From NCBI GenBank assembly GCA_002295705.1, contig DBHP01000016.1, forward strand, positions 1 through 23,502: 23,502 nucleotides of DNA, read 5' to 3'. Position numbers and translations under genes: made by a program. Under the pieces are notes generated by a model, which saw only the letters and a program-made list of their open reading frames with translations, did no database searches and had not been told where the DNA came from. This DNA is from Candidatus Neomicrothrix sp. UBA825. GTDB taxonomy: Bacteria > Actinomycetota > Acidimicrobiia > Acidimicrobiales > UBA8592. Below, piece after piece: positions 14,015 to 22,083 of the stretch (the stretch's first letter is position 1; each line of letters begins with the position of its first letter).

Positions 14015-15262
14015 TCAATGTTCCTTTTCAAAGAGAATTCCTTTTTTGGTTAATTCTTTGATAGTTGCGGGACTCTTTCCTAGTAAACCATTAAGAATCT
14101 CAAAGTTATGCTCCCCTAAAGCTGCTGCTGTGTAATTATCATCCGGAAGTGGGTCGGAACTCTTGAACGGAAATCCCGGTATTTGGATCTCCCCCGCAAG
14201 AGGATCAGTTACAGTTCGGACTGTACCTCGTTCAAGGAAATGCGGATGTTTAAGTGCGTCTTGTGGAGCCAATGACGGTCCACATGGCACTCTATGGGAT
14301 TGCAGTTTTTGAATCACCTCCTCATCGGTTCCAAAAGATTGCATCCATGATTCAATGATTTCAGTTAAAGCCGCTCGATTCTCAAGTCGTGCTGGGTTAC
14401 CGATAAATCGTTCGTCGTCTTGAAGTTCAGGTTTGCCCATAGCTAAGTAAAGATTTTGTATTTGGGCTTCAGCACATAAAATCACTATCCAGCCCTTTGG
14501 GCCTTTAAACGAACCTGCTGGTGAAAGCATCTGAAATTCTGTTCCCTGCCGCATAGGCACATACTCTCCATTTGTCATTGATGACGCATGGACAGGCATA
14601 TCATGCATGTGAAATAAAGCATCTACCATTGAGATATCTAAATGCGTTCCCCTTCCGGTTCGTTCGCGATGAAATAATGCATGACCTATAGCTGCGAAAG
14701 CATGAACCCCAGCATTAGTATCTCCCATTCCTATCCCTACGAACATTGGAGGCCTATCTGCTTCTCCTGTCATATGCATTATTCCTGCATACCCTTGAGC
14801 AATCAGATCAAAACAGGGCAGACTTGAAAGGGGTCCTGTCTGACCGAAACCTGAGACTGACGCCATAATGATCCGAGGATTTCGTTGTGATAGTTCTTCG
14901 TAACCCAGCCCCTTGCGATTGAGCACTCCAGGACTAAAATTCTCAACAACGATATCAACGTGTTCCGATAACTCAAGAACGACCTCTTTCCCTATCTCTG
15001 TATTGATGTCTAGGCATACACTCTTTTTCCCGCGGTTCTGTTGAATGTGTGTGCCAGCTCTCTTATTTATTCTTGGCCGATTCGAACGGTTAGGGTCTCC
15101 ATATGGTGGCTGTTCAACCTTAATGATATTCGCTCCGAGTTCAGTAAGTAAACGAGTGCAAGCTGGGCCTGCGAGATACCTAGTTAAGTCAAGAACACTT
15201 ACACCTTGAAGCCAAGCATCAGAAGTATCCATAGAATTCCCCCATCCTTTTAAATTTATCAT
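14015..15262 (-). CDS. Class III CoA-transferase (CaiB/BaiF family)
   Basis: 415 aa. 'LQGVSVLDLTRYLAGPACTRLLTELGANIIKVEQP' opens the family fold (18-52; short marker 'LDLTRYLAGPACTRLL'). 'QNRGKKSVCLDIN' and 'VENFSPGVLNRKGLGYEEL' follow. The catalytic Asp is D181 in 'GIGMGDTNAGVHAF', and 'GTHLDISMVDAL' confirms the class. It should load or exchange CoA on a carboxylic acid. ATG 15262 overlaps the SDR stop as ATGA; ATG 15232 (MDTSDAWLQG), with GGGGGAA upstream, is an equally good start and gives a more usual N-terminus. It is the second CaiB in the window and belongs to the five-gene minus-strand run, so it probably provides the acyl-CoA that the acyl-CoA dehydrogenase oxidises. Confidence 0.93.
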   Translation of the reverse strand: MINLKGWGNSMDTSDAWLQGVSVLDLTRYLAGPACTRLLTELGANIIKVEQPPYGDPNRSNRPRINKRAGTHIQQNRGKKSVCLDINTEIGKEVVLELSEHVDIVVENFSPGVLNRKGLGYEELSQRNPRIIMASVSGFGQTGPLSSLPCFDLIAQGYAGIMHMTGEADRPPMFVGIGMGDTNAGVHAFAAIGHALFHRERTGRGTHLDISMVDALFHMHDMPVHASSMTNGEYVPMRQGTEFQMLSPAGSFKGPKGWIVILCAEAQIQNLYLAMGKPELQDDERFIGNPARLENRAALTEIIESWMQSFGTDEEVIQKLQSHRVPCGPSLAPQDALKHPHFLERGTVRTVTDPLAGEIQIPGFPFKSSDPLPDDNYTAAALGEHNFEILNGLLGKSPATIKELTKKGILFEKEH

Positions 15263-16035
15263 GCATATTTTGCGCCACCATCAACAGGAATGATTGCTCC
15301 ATTTATTTGAAAGGCAAGGTCGCTAACCAAAAAAGCAACGATATCCCCAATGCTCTCTGGAGTTGATAGTCGTCCAGTTAGATTTGGCATGAACTCCGTC
15401 GTAGCCCAACTCTCTATGTCAAACCAATCATCCGCAATGCCTTTCTTTTTAGCGTTCTTTTTTAGCATTTCTTTGACTTCAGCAGTAGCTATCATTCCGG
15501 GGTTTATGAGATTCACTGTGATACCTGTTTGATTGAGTTCTCGAGCAAGACTTTTGACTATCGGTACCAAGGCAGCTTTCGATCCATAGTATCCCGGTGA
15601 ATGAGTACCAGGATTCTCTATCCCAATTGTTCCCATAAATAGTATTCGGCCCCACCCCCTGTCCGACATACCCCCAATAACTACTTGAGAGAGTTTGACA
15701 CCCATCAAAACGTTATGCTCCCACTCTTCTATCCAGGATTCTGTTGATTCCCAAGATGACCTTCTTGGAGTCCCGTAGTTATTAATAAGAATGTCTATAG
15801 GGGGAAGAAGTGATTTAATCTCATCATGACCAAGCTCCAAAAGGTCAGCTTCTAAGCGCGTTACATTGATTTCTTTATTTGCGAGTTGCTCAAAAACGAC
15901 TTGGGTTTCATCTTCAACAAACCCATGCACAATGACATGGGCTCCTTCAGCACCCAATCTTTCAGCAATTCCAGCGCCAGTGCCTCGGTAGCTTCCAGTT
16001 ACTAAAGCAACCTTACCATCAATGTTGAGATTCAT
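15259..16035 (-). CDS. Short-chain dehydrogenase/reductase, atypical active site
   Basis: 258 aa with 'TGSYRGTG' (13-20) as the NAD(P) loop, 'NNYG' (85-88) in place of NNAG, and the YxxxK pair Y149/K153 in 'YYGSK'. At the place of the catalytic serine, 13 residues before the Tyr, the sequence 'FMGTIG' offers T136. Thr at this position still occurs in some SDRs, but a changed rate or substrate is likely. The C-terminus 'GAIIPVDGGAKYA' is standard. ATG 16035 overlaps the acyl-CoA dehydrogenase stop (ATGA), so the two are coupled. In this run it would oxidise the 3-hydroxyacyl-CoA made by the MaoC hydratase. No thiolase follows. Confidence 0.9.
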   Translation of the reverse strand: MNLNIDGKVALVTGSYRGTGAGIAERLGAEGAHVIVHGFVEDETQVVFEQLANKEINVTRLEADLLELGHDEIKSLLPPIDILINNYGTPRRSSWESTESWIEEWEHNVLMGVKLSQVVIGGMSDRGWGRILFMGTIGIENPGTHSPGYYGSKAALVPIVKSLARELNQTGITVNLINPGMIATAEVKEMLKKNAKKKGIADDWFDIESWATTEFMPNLTGRLSTPESIGDIVAFLVSDLAFQINGAIIPVDGGAKYA

Positions 16036-17150
16036 CTTGGTCGCGGTTCTCTGGGGAGACCTAAAACTCTTTCGCCAAGTATGTTTCTCATGACGTCCGA
16101 TGTTCCGCCCTGTATGGTGTATGCAGGGGCATATGCAACACCCATTTGGAGTTGATCTCCGGCTACTGCAGAGACTCCTAATATTGAGGCTGCAAAGTTA
16201 GCCACTCGTTGTTCATGTTCGGTGCAGAAGCATTTTGTCGCAGCGCTAAAGCCTGCTGGTGCTTGACCTAAAGCACCTTTGTACACCAAAATTCTTCCTA
16301 TTTGATACCCGGTCTCCAGTGATGCAATTTCTTGTCGAATAAGTGGATCTTTTTTATTTGCTACTTCACAGGCTCTCTCGAATAGCAACCAGTTTGACAT
16401 CAGCCGGTCAATGCCGCCTCGCTCATGCTCCAATTGAGACATCGTTTGCGAGAAAGCGTTATTTTCTTCTCCAATCAAGTTCTCAGCTGAGACTCGAACA
16501 TCCGTAAAGAAGATTTCGCAAAAGTGCTGATTTCCAACTGCATCAACGATTGGTCGAACTTCGATTCCATCCAAGTCCATAGGAACAACAATTTCACTTA
16601 GACCTTTGTGTGGTGGTCCATCATTAAGAGTTCGGACAATTAAGTAACAGTAATCTGAGATTGCAGCAATACTTGTCCAGATCTTTTGCCCATTGATGAT
16701 ATAGGAGTCCCCATCTCGTCTGGCAAAAGTTTGAAGTGAGGCTAGATCTGAGCCTGAATTGGGTTCGCTCATACCAATACACCATGTACTTTCACCTTCA
16801 AGCATCGCAGGCAGAAATCTTTTCTTTTGGTTCTCAGTCCCATAGGAGTAAATTGCGGGCCCCATCTGCCGATCAGCGATCCAGCTGGCTGATATGGGAG
16901 CGCCAGCTTTCATCATTTCTTCAGCGACAATGATTCGCTCTATTCCCGGCCTGCCTCCGCCTCCGTGTTCTATTGGCCATGTCATGCCGATCCAGCCTTC
17001 GCTTGCTAGGACCTTAGAAAATTCTTTTGAATATCCATTGATCCACGAATCATCGAAGCACCCATATTCAAGTGCACCTTTTGTTGCGACGGACCTCGCA
17101 TGCTCACGCAGTTCTTCAAGATGTGGCGGAAAAGAGAAATCAAAGGACAT
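16032..17150 (-). CDS. Acyl-CoA dehydrogenase
   Basis: 372 aa, a FAD-dependent alpha,beta-dehydrogenase of acyl-CoA, passing electrons to ETF. FAD/substrate signature 'WCIGMSEPNSGSDLA' (123-137), 'GQKIWTS' (154-160), and the end 'TIQGGTSDVMRNILGERVLGLPREP' split as 'TIQGGTSDVMRN' (345-356) and 'GERVLGLPREP'. The short-chain type catalytic Glu before 'GT' is Gly here (G349), as in many actinobacterial FadE proteins where the base is elsewhere; E241 or E243 in 'LEHERGG' is a guess. The ATG at 17150 follows the amidohydrolase TAA directly with no gap. The FadE style seen here is common for branched, cyclic or steroid side-chain acyl-CoAs. Confidence 0.93.
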   Translation of the reverse strand: MSFDFSFPPHLEELREHARSVATKGALEYGCFDDSWINGYSKEFSKVLASEGWIGMTWPIEHGGGGRPGIERIIVAEEMMKAGAPISASWIADRQMGPAIYSYGTENQKKRFLPAMLEGESTWCIGMSEPNSGSDLASLQTFARRDGDSYIINGQKIWTSIAAISDYCYLIVRTLNDGPPHKGLSEIVVPMDLDGIEVRPIVDAVGNQHFCEIFFTDVRVSAENLIGEENNAFSQTMSQLEHERGGIDRLMSNWLLFERACEVANKKDPLIRQEIASLETGYQIGRILVYKGALGQAPAGFSAATKCFCTEHEQRVANFAASILGVSAVAGDQLQMGVAYAPAYTIQGGTSDVMRNILGERVLGLPREPRPR

Positions 17151-18155
17151 TTAGCCACCAATTCCATAGACGCTTCGAGCTGTCGCCCAGAAAAGGTCAT
17201 CCTTTTCAGTTGCCGTAAAGGTTTGGACTATTTTTTGAAAGGTGTTCCATATAACAGAGTACGGCAGTGTCTGTCTGTCTACAGGGTAGTTCGACTCAAA
17301 CATGCATTTCTCCGTTCCGAATGTTTCAATACACCACAGTATCCGTTCATTCCATACAGTTACCACTTCATCTGATGATGGAGGGCGAGGTCCAGATACC
17401 CAGTTTGTTCCAAAATAATTCTCCATACCTATCCCGCCAATTTTGAGGTACACATTTTCTAGTTTTGCAAGTTTCCGTAAGTCTGATTTCCATAAGGCCT
17501 GCACATTATCTTGCTTCTTTTCCCATCGCCCAATTTTTAATGGCGCACCTAGGTGATTGATAATGACTTTGGTGTTTGGAGCTTCTTTAGCCAGGTTGTA
17601 AAGCTCATGCAGTTGATCAAAATACACCCAAGCATCGAAGCTAAGATTATGCGTACCGAGGAAACGTACCCCGTCAGCAAATGCCTTATGTGTCATTAGC
17701 CCCTCTGGTGGCTTGCTGTGCGAAACAGATATCTTAGGGTCGCTACTCCAAGCAGTAGCATGCCTAATTCCTTTTAACATCTCCCCACTGACCTCTTGAT
17801 GTGCATCTAACAAATCGCTGATTTTATCGCCTAGGGAGAGGTCGATAAAGGCAACGATGCCTGAAATATTACATCCTTTAAGCTCTTTAGATCTAGCCGA
17901 TTCGTTAAAAACAAATTCAGTCTCCCCTACAGAACGCAGTTCCTTTTGAGCTTCTTTTCGGTAATTCGCCAGGCATTCAACGAATATCGTGTCGGTTACT
18001 CTATGACCTCTACTCGTATCTTTACTTAGTTCTTCTGCACGATATCTGCTTCCGCCGCGCTCCCATAAGTGATGGTGAGGGTCTATGATCCGCTGCTTTG
18101 AGTCAACAGGTGGTTCCTGCCCAGTGTTGATCCATTCCAGTCGGTCAAGATTCAT
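17151..18155 (-). CDS. Amidohydrolase-2 family hydrolase (COG3618-like, lactonase type)
   Basis: 334 aa TIM-barrel metal hydrolase of the group that includes L-fuconolactonase and 2-pyrone-4,6-dicarboxylate lactonase. The N-terminal 'IDPHHHLW' (24-31) supplies metal or proton-relay histidines, 'DGVRFLG' (161-167) and 'VIINHLGAP' (197-205; H201) follow, and 'CMFESNYPVDR' (284-294) carries the last motif, with D293. The likely reaction is opening of a cyclic ester or similar ring. It is the first gene of a five-gene minus-strand run (amidohydrolase, ACAD, SDR, CaiB, MaoC). TAGATT lies 8 nt before the start, and the element TGAGCAA is shared in mirror image with the divergent gene at 18262. Confidence 0.87.
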   Translation of the reverse strand: MNLDRLEWINTGQEPPVDSKQRIIDPHHHLWERGGSRYRAEELSKDTSRGHRVTDTIFVECLANYRKEAQKELRSVGETEFVFNESARSKELKGCNISGIVAFIDLSLGDKISDLLDAHQEVSGEMLKGIRHATAWSSDPKISVSHSKPPEGLMTHKAFADGVRFLGTHNLSFDAWVYFDQLHELYNLAKEAPNTKVIINHLGAPLKIGRWEKKQDNVQALWKSDLRKLAKLENVYLKIGGIGMENYFGTNWVSGPRPPSSDEVVTVWNERILWCIETFGTEKCMFESNYPVDRQTLPYSVIWNTFQKIVQTFTATEKDDLFWATARSVYGIGG

Positions 18156-18163
18156 TTTTGCTC

Positions 18164-18169
18164 AATCTA
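18164..18169 (-). promoter_or_regulatory. -10 box of COG3618-like hydrolase gene
   Basis: On the minus strand TAGATT is followed by GAGCAAAA (8 nt) and ATG 18155. It mirrors the block before ATG 18262 (TAGAGT, GAGCAA, ATG). The best -35 candidate, TTGGGC (18195-18190), gives a 20-nt spacer, which is long. Confidence 0.4.
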
Positions 18170-18226
18170 GGAGGCATGAATGTACCGTAGCCCAAGTTAG
18201 CTAATTGATGTGTACAAGCTATGGGA

Positions 18227-18255
18227 TTGCGTAACACACTCAAGATCAATAGAGT
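18227..18255 (+). promoter_or_regulatory. Promoter of second amidohydrolase: TTGCGT-17-TAGAGT, leaderless
   Basis: A -35 TTGCGT (18227-18232), a 17-nt spacer, a -10 TAGAGT (18250-18255), then GAGCAA and ATG 18262. The 6-nt distance means transcription begins at the start codon. Confidence 0.6.
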
Positions 18256-18261
18256 GAGCAA

Positions 18262-19257
18262 ATGAGTGGTTTTATAGACGTGCATGGCCATGTTGTCTTA
18301 GAGGAAAGTCTGGGCGCAGCTGGACCGGTATGCGGACCGGAACTTGGAAATTATTCCGATGGAACCACATTCTTTAGGGTTGGAGATTGGCGTTTAGACG
18401 GAGTGCCTTATAGGGAGTCTCTTTTTATGCAAGCGAAACTAAGACTTGAAGCGATGGACGAAGCTGGAATTTCGTTACAGGCCTTATCGCCCAATCCGTT
18501 AACTTATCTCCATTGGATAGATGCTAGGGATGCTGCCAACTACTGCAAAATTCACAATGAGGCCATGGCTTCACTTGTTTCTGAGCATAAAGATCGGTTT
18601 TTGGGATTCGCTTCACTACCGATGCAAAATATTGACATGGCGATTCAGGAGCTGGAATATTCCGTTAAGGAATTAAATTTGATCGGAGGATACATCGGCA
18701 CTGATTTCGGCACTGACTTTGATGATCCCAAAATGGATGAGTTCTATGCTGCGTGTTGTGAATTTAATGTCCCCCTATTTCTTCATCCCGCTCCTTCTGG
18801 CCTTGATGGACCTCTTCGGGACCCTCGAATGCGAAAATACGACTTAGACCTAGTAATCGAATTCTCCTATGAGGAATTGGTGGCAACATCCATGATCATT
18901 TTTGGTGGAGTTACTAGACGATTCCCCAGTCTGGATATTTGCATATCGCATGGAGGAGGCTCAACCATGCTGCACAGAAGCAAACTTCGACTTCTCGCAG
19001 AACGGCGCCCATCCTCTCCTGATTGGATCCGCGAGCCAGGTGAATTTGACAAAGAACTAGATAATCTATGGTTTGATTGTCATGTGTCTGGGCGATTGGA
19101 ATTTGAATTCGCCATCTCCCAATTAAATACAGACCGTTTGGTTTTCGGAACAAACTTCGGTGGATGGGATTCAGGGGCTGCGCACTACCCTTCGGAAATG
19201 CTTAAGAAATTAAACACCAATGCGCAGACTTTGCTTCGTCTAGATACTGCTACCTGA
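18262..19257 (+). CDS. Amidohydrolase-2 family hydrolase/decarboxylase (ACMSD-like)
   Basis: 331 aa TIM-barrel protein near aminocarboxymuconate-semialdehyde decarboxylase. The metal site is formed by 'DVHGH' (H8, H10), H175 in 'FLHPAP' and H230 in 'CISHGGG'. The usual final Asp of 'GSDYP' falls at N298 in 'VFGTNFGGWD', although D303 lies close by and may take its place; I believe this variant is a subclass trait, not damage. Family members perform non-oxidative decarboxylation or ring/lactone hydrolysis of carboxylic acids in aromatic and related catabolism. It is divergent from the other amidohydrolase, and its stop faces the SDR with a 2-nt gap. Confidence 0.87.
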   Translation: MSGFIDVHGHVVLEESLGAAGPVCGPELGNYSDGTTFFRVGDWRLDGVPYRESLFMQAKLRLEAMDEAGISLQALSPNPLTYLHWIDARDAANYCKIHNEAMASLVSEHKDRFLGFASLPMQNIDMAIQELEYSVKELNLIGGYIGTDFGTDFDDPKMDEFYAACCEFNVPLFLHPAPSGLDGPLRDPRMRKYDLDLVIEFSYEELVATSMIIFGGVTRRFPSLDICISHGGGSTMLHRSKLRLLAERRPSSPDWIREPGEFDKELDNLWFDCHVSGRLEFEFAISQLNTDRLVFGTNFGGWDSGAAHYPSEMLKKLNTNAQTLLRLDTAT

Positions 19258-19259
19258 GA

Positions 19260-20021
19260 CTACTCGTAGGTAACTCCTAAGCCCAGTCCGCCATCAATTG
19301 TGAGAACGTTCCCGGTCGCCCAGTTCGCATTCACTAAATATTCAAAGGCTTCAGCGACTTCAGCTGTTGTGCCAGATCTTCCAAGTGCATGTAGGTTTCC
19401 CATGTCGGCAAGGCGTTTATCAGACTCTTCTTGTGATGATAGCCCTGCTCGTACATTAATTTCTGTGGGCACCCCTCCAGGGCGAACACACCCCACCCTT
19501 ATTTCGTCTTTGCCCAGTTCGGCAGCTAGAACTCCTGTCAAAGCTTCTAAAGCTCCTTTGGTAGCAGCATAAGGTGATGCATTTGGAAATGCTCTTTGGG
19601 TATGAACTGAACCTACAAAAACTACACATCCCTTGGACTCTTTGAGGTGTTCAAATGCTTCCTTAACAAGCATCATCCCCCCTACAACATTTGAGTGAAA
19701 GACTTCAACTAGCTTCTGTTCTTCAAAATCGGCCACGTCGCACCTGTACATATTGCCTGCATTGCTGATTAGTGCATCAAGTTTTCCTCCGTAAACTACT
19801 GCTTTGTTAATCATTGATTTTCTCTGTTCATCGTCTGTTACATCTCCAGTGAAGTATGTAATATCGCCACCTATCGCTTCGCAGGCCTCTTTCAGTTTCG
19901 CCTCTCTTCGACCCGTTATTACAACCTTTGCTCCTCGTTGAACAAAATGGTGAGCGACTCCTCGCCCGATACCTGATCCGCCTCCGGTAATCAGAACTGA
20001 TTTACCATTTAAAGTAGCCAT
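19260..20021 (-). CDS. Short-chain dehydrogenase/reductase
   Basis: 253 aa classical SDR. 'TGGGSGIG' (12-19) binds NAD(P), 'SNAG' (86-89) follows, and S138, Y151 and K155 ('YAATK') form the active site. The C-terminus 'ATGNVLTIDGGLGLG' is typical. ATG 20021 overlaps the preceding stop by one base (TAATG), so translation is coupled to the unknown 126-aa gene. It is the last gene of the 23479-19260 run with the flavin dehydrogenase and acyl-CoA synthetase. A ring or side-chain alcohol is the expected substrate. Confidence 0.92.
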   Translation of the reverse strand: MATLNGKSVLITGGGSGIGRGVAHHFVQRGAKVVITGRREAKLKEACEAIGGDITYFTGDVTDDEQRKSMINKAVVYGGKLDALISNAGNMYRCDVADFEEQKLVEVFHSNVVGGMMLVKEAFEHLKESKGCVVFVGSVHTQRAFPNASPYAATKGALEALTGVLAAELGKDEIRVGCVRPGGVPTEINVRAGLSSQEESDKRLADMGNLHALGRSGTTAEVAEAFEYLVNANWATGNVLTIDGGLGLGVTYE

Positions 20022-20401
20022 TATCTTTCGCCTCCGTTGATGATTATGTAGTTGTTTGGGTCTTTAACGTTGATAGTTGATGCGCAGCCACAATCAGTTC
20101 CTAGTGCATTGTGGTCATAGTAAATAGCTTGTTCAAGATCAGTCATCGCTTTAACACTTTCTCTTACTTCTTGCTCATTTCGCAAACCGGAACGTATATC
20201 CCGCAATTTCCGAAGATTATCGATCTGACTTTCGTCCTCAAGTCGAACCCAGTCTTCTACAGCATGAATTTGGAGAAAATAATTACTGTCGCGACCAAAT
20301 TGAAACACAAGGCGGTCAAGAACTAGCTCCCTTCTCGTGATATCTTCTGAACTGAACTGGTGTCTTCGAAGACGTTTATCCCATTCCATTGACAGATGCA
20401 T
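20021..20401 (-). CDS. Unknown protein, 126 aa
   Basis: I do not recognise a family. The protein is charged, with Arg/Glu-rich helices (residues 1-95), including 'EDITRRELVLDRLVFQFGRDSNYFLQIHAVEDWVR'-type amphipathic stretch (19-53; short marker 'LVLDRLVFQFGRDSNYFLQ'), and ends with 'TDCGCAS' (102-108) and 'PNNYIIINGGER'. The cysteines C104 and C106 could bind a metal or be reactive. No signal peptide or membrane segment is visible. The stop overlaps the SDR start by one base and the acyl-CoA synthetase ends 41 nt upstream, so it belongs to that operon. ATG 20389 is an alternative start. A small subunit or accessory protein of the SDR step is a reasonable guess and nothing more. Confidence 0.72.
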   Translation of the reverse strand: MHLSMEWDKRLRRHQFSSEDITRRELVLDRLVFQFGRDSNYFLQIHAVEDWVRLEDESQIDNLRKLRDIRSGLRNEQEVRESVKAMTDLEQAIYYDHNALGTDCGCASTINVKDPNNYIIINGGER

Positions 20402-20442
20402 TTTTTAGGTTGAAGATTTCAAAATTAATAGTGTTCGTGACT

Positions 20443-22083
20443 TCAGTTAGTTCTTGTTGCGATTTCTTTTTCAATACGCTCCTTCAATTCATACTTTAAG
20501 ATCTTTGTTGCACCCATCGGCCACTCTTGTATAAACCTAATGTGCTTGGGTATTTTAAAGGAGGCAATTTCCCCTTTGCAAAAGTTTATTATTTCCGCTT
20601 CGGTGGCCTCTTCGCCGGGTTTCAGTTCGACATATGCTACTGGTACTTCGCCGTACTTTTCATCCTCTAACCCGACAACAGCGCTAAGTTTAATCTTTGG
20701 ATGAGTCGCCAAGTATCCCTCAATCTCAACAGATGCGACGTTCTCTCCTCCCACCTTTAGCATGTCTTTCAACCTTCCGAGAAAAGATACTCTTCCATGC
20801 TTATCGATTGAGCCTAGATCCCCACTAAAAAACCACCCTTCATTATCAAAAGATTCTCCTGTCTTTTCGGCATCGTTGTGATATCCAGAGAATACACCCA
20901 CTCCCTTGGCTACTATTTCGCCCTTTTGACCATGGCCTAGCAGTTCTCGAGTGTCTGGGTGGCGGATTTGGACTTCATTGCCTGGAAGAGCTTTGCCAGA
21001 TGATTCGGACCGTCCTGAGAGGTCATCGGATCTGTCACTCATCACTACCGATCCACCCATTTCGGTCATCCCATACGCTGTAATCTGAACCGTATAAGGC
21101 ATTTGTTTCTGCATCGAAACTAGTTGCTCTGTTGGACCCACATTGAATATCGTTCGTACTGAGCTGAAATCCTCTTCAGAGTATTCTTTCAGATTCAAGA
21201 GATCTAAGGTTAACTGACCGAAAGCTGGAAACATGACATCAGGTTGATGTTCTTTGATCATCTCGAGTCCTAGCTCGGGTTCAAAATGATCCATAGAGAT
21301 AAAGGTCCCTTGCACAGAAAGTGTTCCGCAAAAGGGTTGCGTAAATGCAGTATGGAACATCGGCAGAGGCCCCCAAACAACATCGTTAGGCTGAAGGCAT
21401 AGCCTATCTCTGCCTCCAACTATTCCCGCATGCAAAAGCACAGTATGAGTCAATGGGCAACCCTTGGGCATTGCAGTAGTGCCTGATGTATAGAACATTA
21501 TTGCGAGATCACTTAGTTTTATATCATTGGCAGTCGACAGTATTTCTTGTTCGTCTAAGTCATGTCCTTTATTTAAGAAATAGTGTTCGCTCTGGAAACC
21601 TATTCGTTTCTTTTCACCAAACAGCACTACCCGCTCAAGGTCCGGATAATCTCCCAACTCAAGTGCTCTTTTTGTATCAGGTAAATTCTGGATTCCAGGA
21701 ATAGCCTTGGTTAAAAGCTCAGCATAATTTGTGAATTCGTCTGCTTTGTCGCTGGTAAGAATAATCTTGATCCCAGAGTCTTTAGTTACATGGGAAATTT
21801 CACGTGATTTAAATCGCCCATTATAGAGAACGGGTAATGCCCCAAGGAGGGAAACAGCAAAAAGTGACTCCACGTAGCGGACACTGTTGGCCATCAATAT
21901 ACCTACTGGGTCTCCTTTAGAGATTCCAAAGCATTTTAGAGACTTGGCTATACTCAGAGCCTCTCTGAAAATTTCACCGTATGTACTTGACTCGTCAGGA
22001 AGTACTAGGCACAGCCGTTCAGGATCGTCTTCTGCGCCTTCAATCAAAAGTTGAGGAAAAGTTTTCTCTACAGAATTATTCAT
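20443..22083 (-). CDS. AMP-forming acyl-CoA synthetase
   Basis: 546 aa ANL-superfamily ligase, converting a carboxylic acid, ATP and CoA to acyl-CoA through an acyl-adenylate. Core motifs: A3 'YTSGTTAMPKG' (198-208), A5 'YGMTEMGG' (337-344), A7 'FFSGDLG' (418-424), A8 hinge 'GRLKDMLKVGGENV' (436-449) and the A10 lysine K530 in 'ATKILKYEL'. All are present, so it should be active. The length suits medium-chain or aromatic acid ligases. ATG 22083 overlaps the flavin dehydrogenase stop by 8 nt. It is the only ATP-dependent CoA activator in the window and probably feeds the CoA-transferases and the acyl-CoA dehydrogenase. Confidence 0.95.
   Translation of the reverse strand: MNNSVEKTFPQLLIEGAEDDPERLCLVLPDESSTYGEIFREALSIAKSLKCFGISKGDPVGILMANSVRYVESLFAVSLLGALPVLYNGRFKSREISHVTKDSGIKIILTSDKADEFTNYAELLTKAIPGIQNLPDTKRALELGDYPDLERVVLFGEKKRIGFQSEHYFLNKGHDLDEQEILSTANDIKLSDLAIMFYTSGTTAMPKGCPLTHTVLLHAGIVGGRDRLCLQPNDVVWGPLPMFHTAFTQPFCGTLSVQGTFISMDHFEPELGLEMIKEHQPDVMFPAFGQLTLDLLNLKEYSEEDFSSVRTIFNVGPTEQLVSMQKQMPYTVQITAYGMTEMGGSVVMSDRSDDLSGRSESSGKALPGNEVQIRHPDTRELLGHGQKGEIVAKGVGVFSGYHNDAEKTGESFDNEGWFFSGDLGSIDKHGRVSFLGRLKDMLKVGGENVASVEIEGYLATHPKIKLSAVVGLEDEKYGEVPVAYVELKPGEEATEAEIINFCKGEIASFKIPKHIRFIQEWPMGATKILKYELKERIEKEIATRTN

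Noticed and set aside
18197..18204. TTAGCTAA palindrome
   Set aside because: 8-bp AT-rich palindrome of a kind expected by chance; no second copy near.
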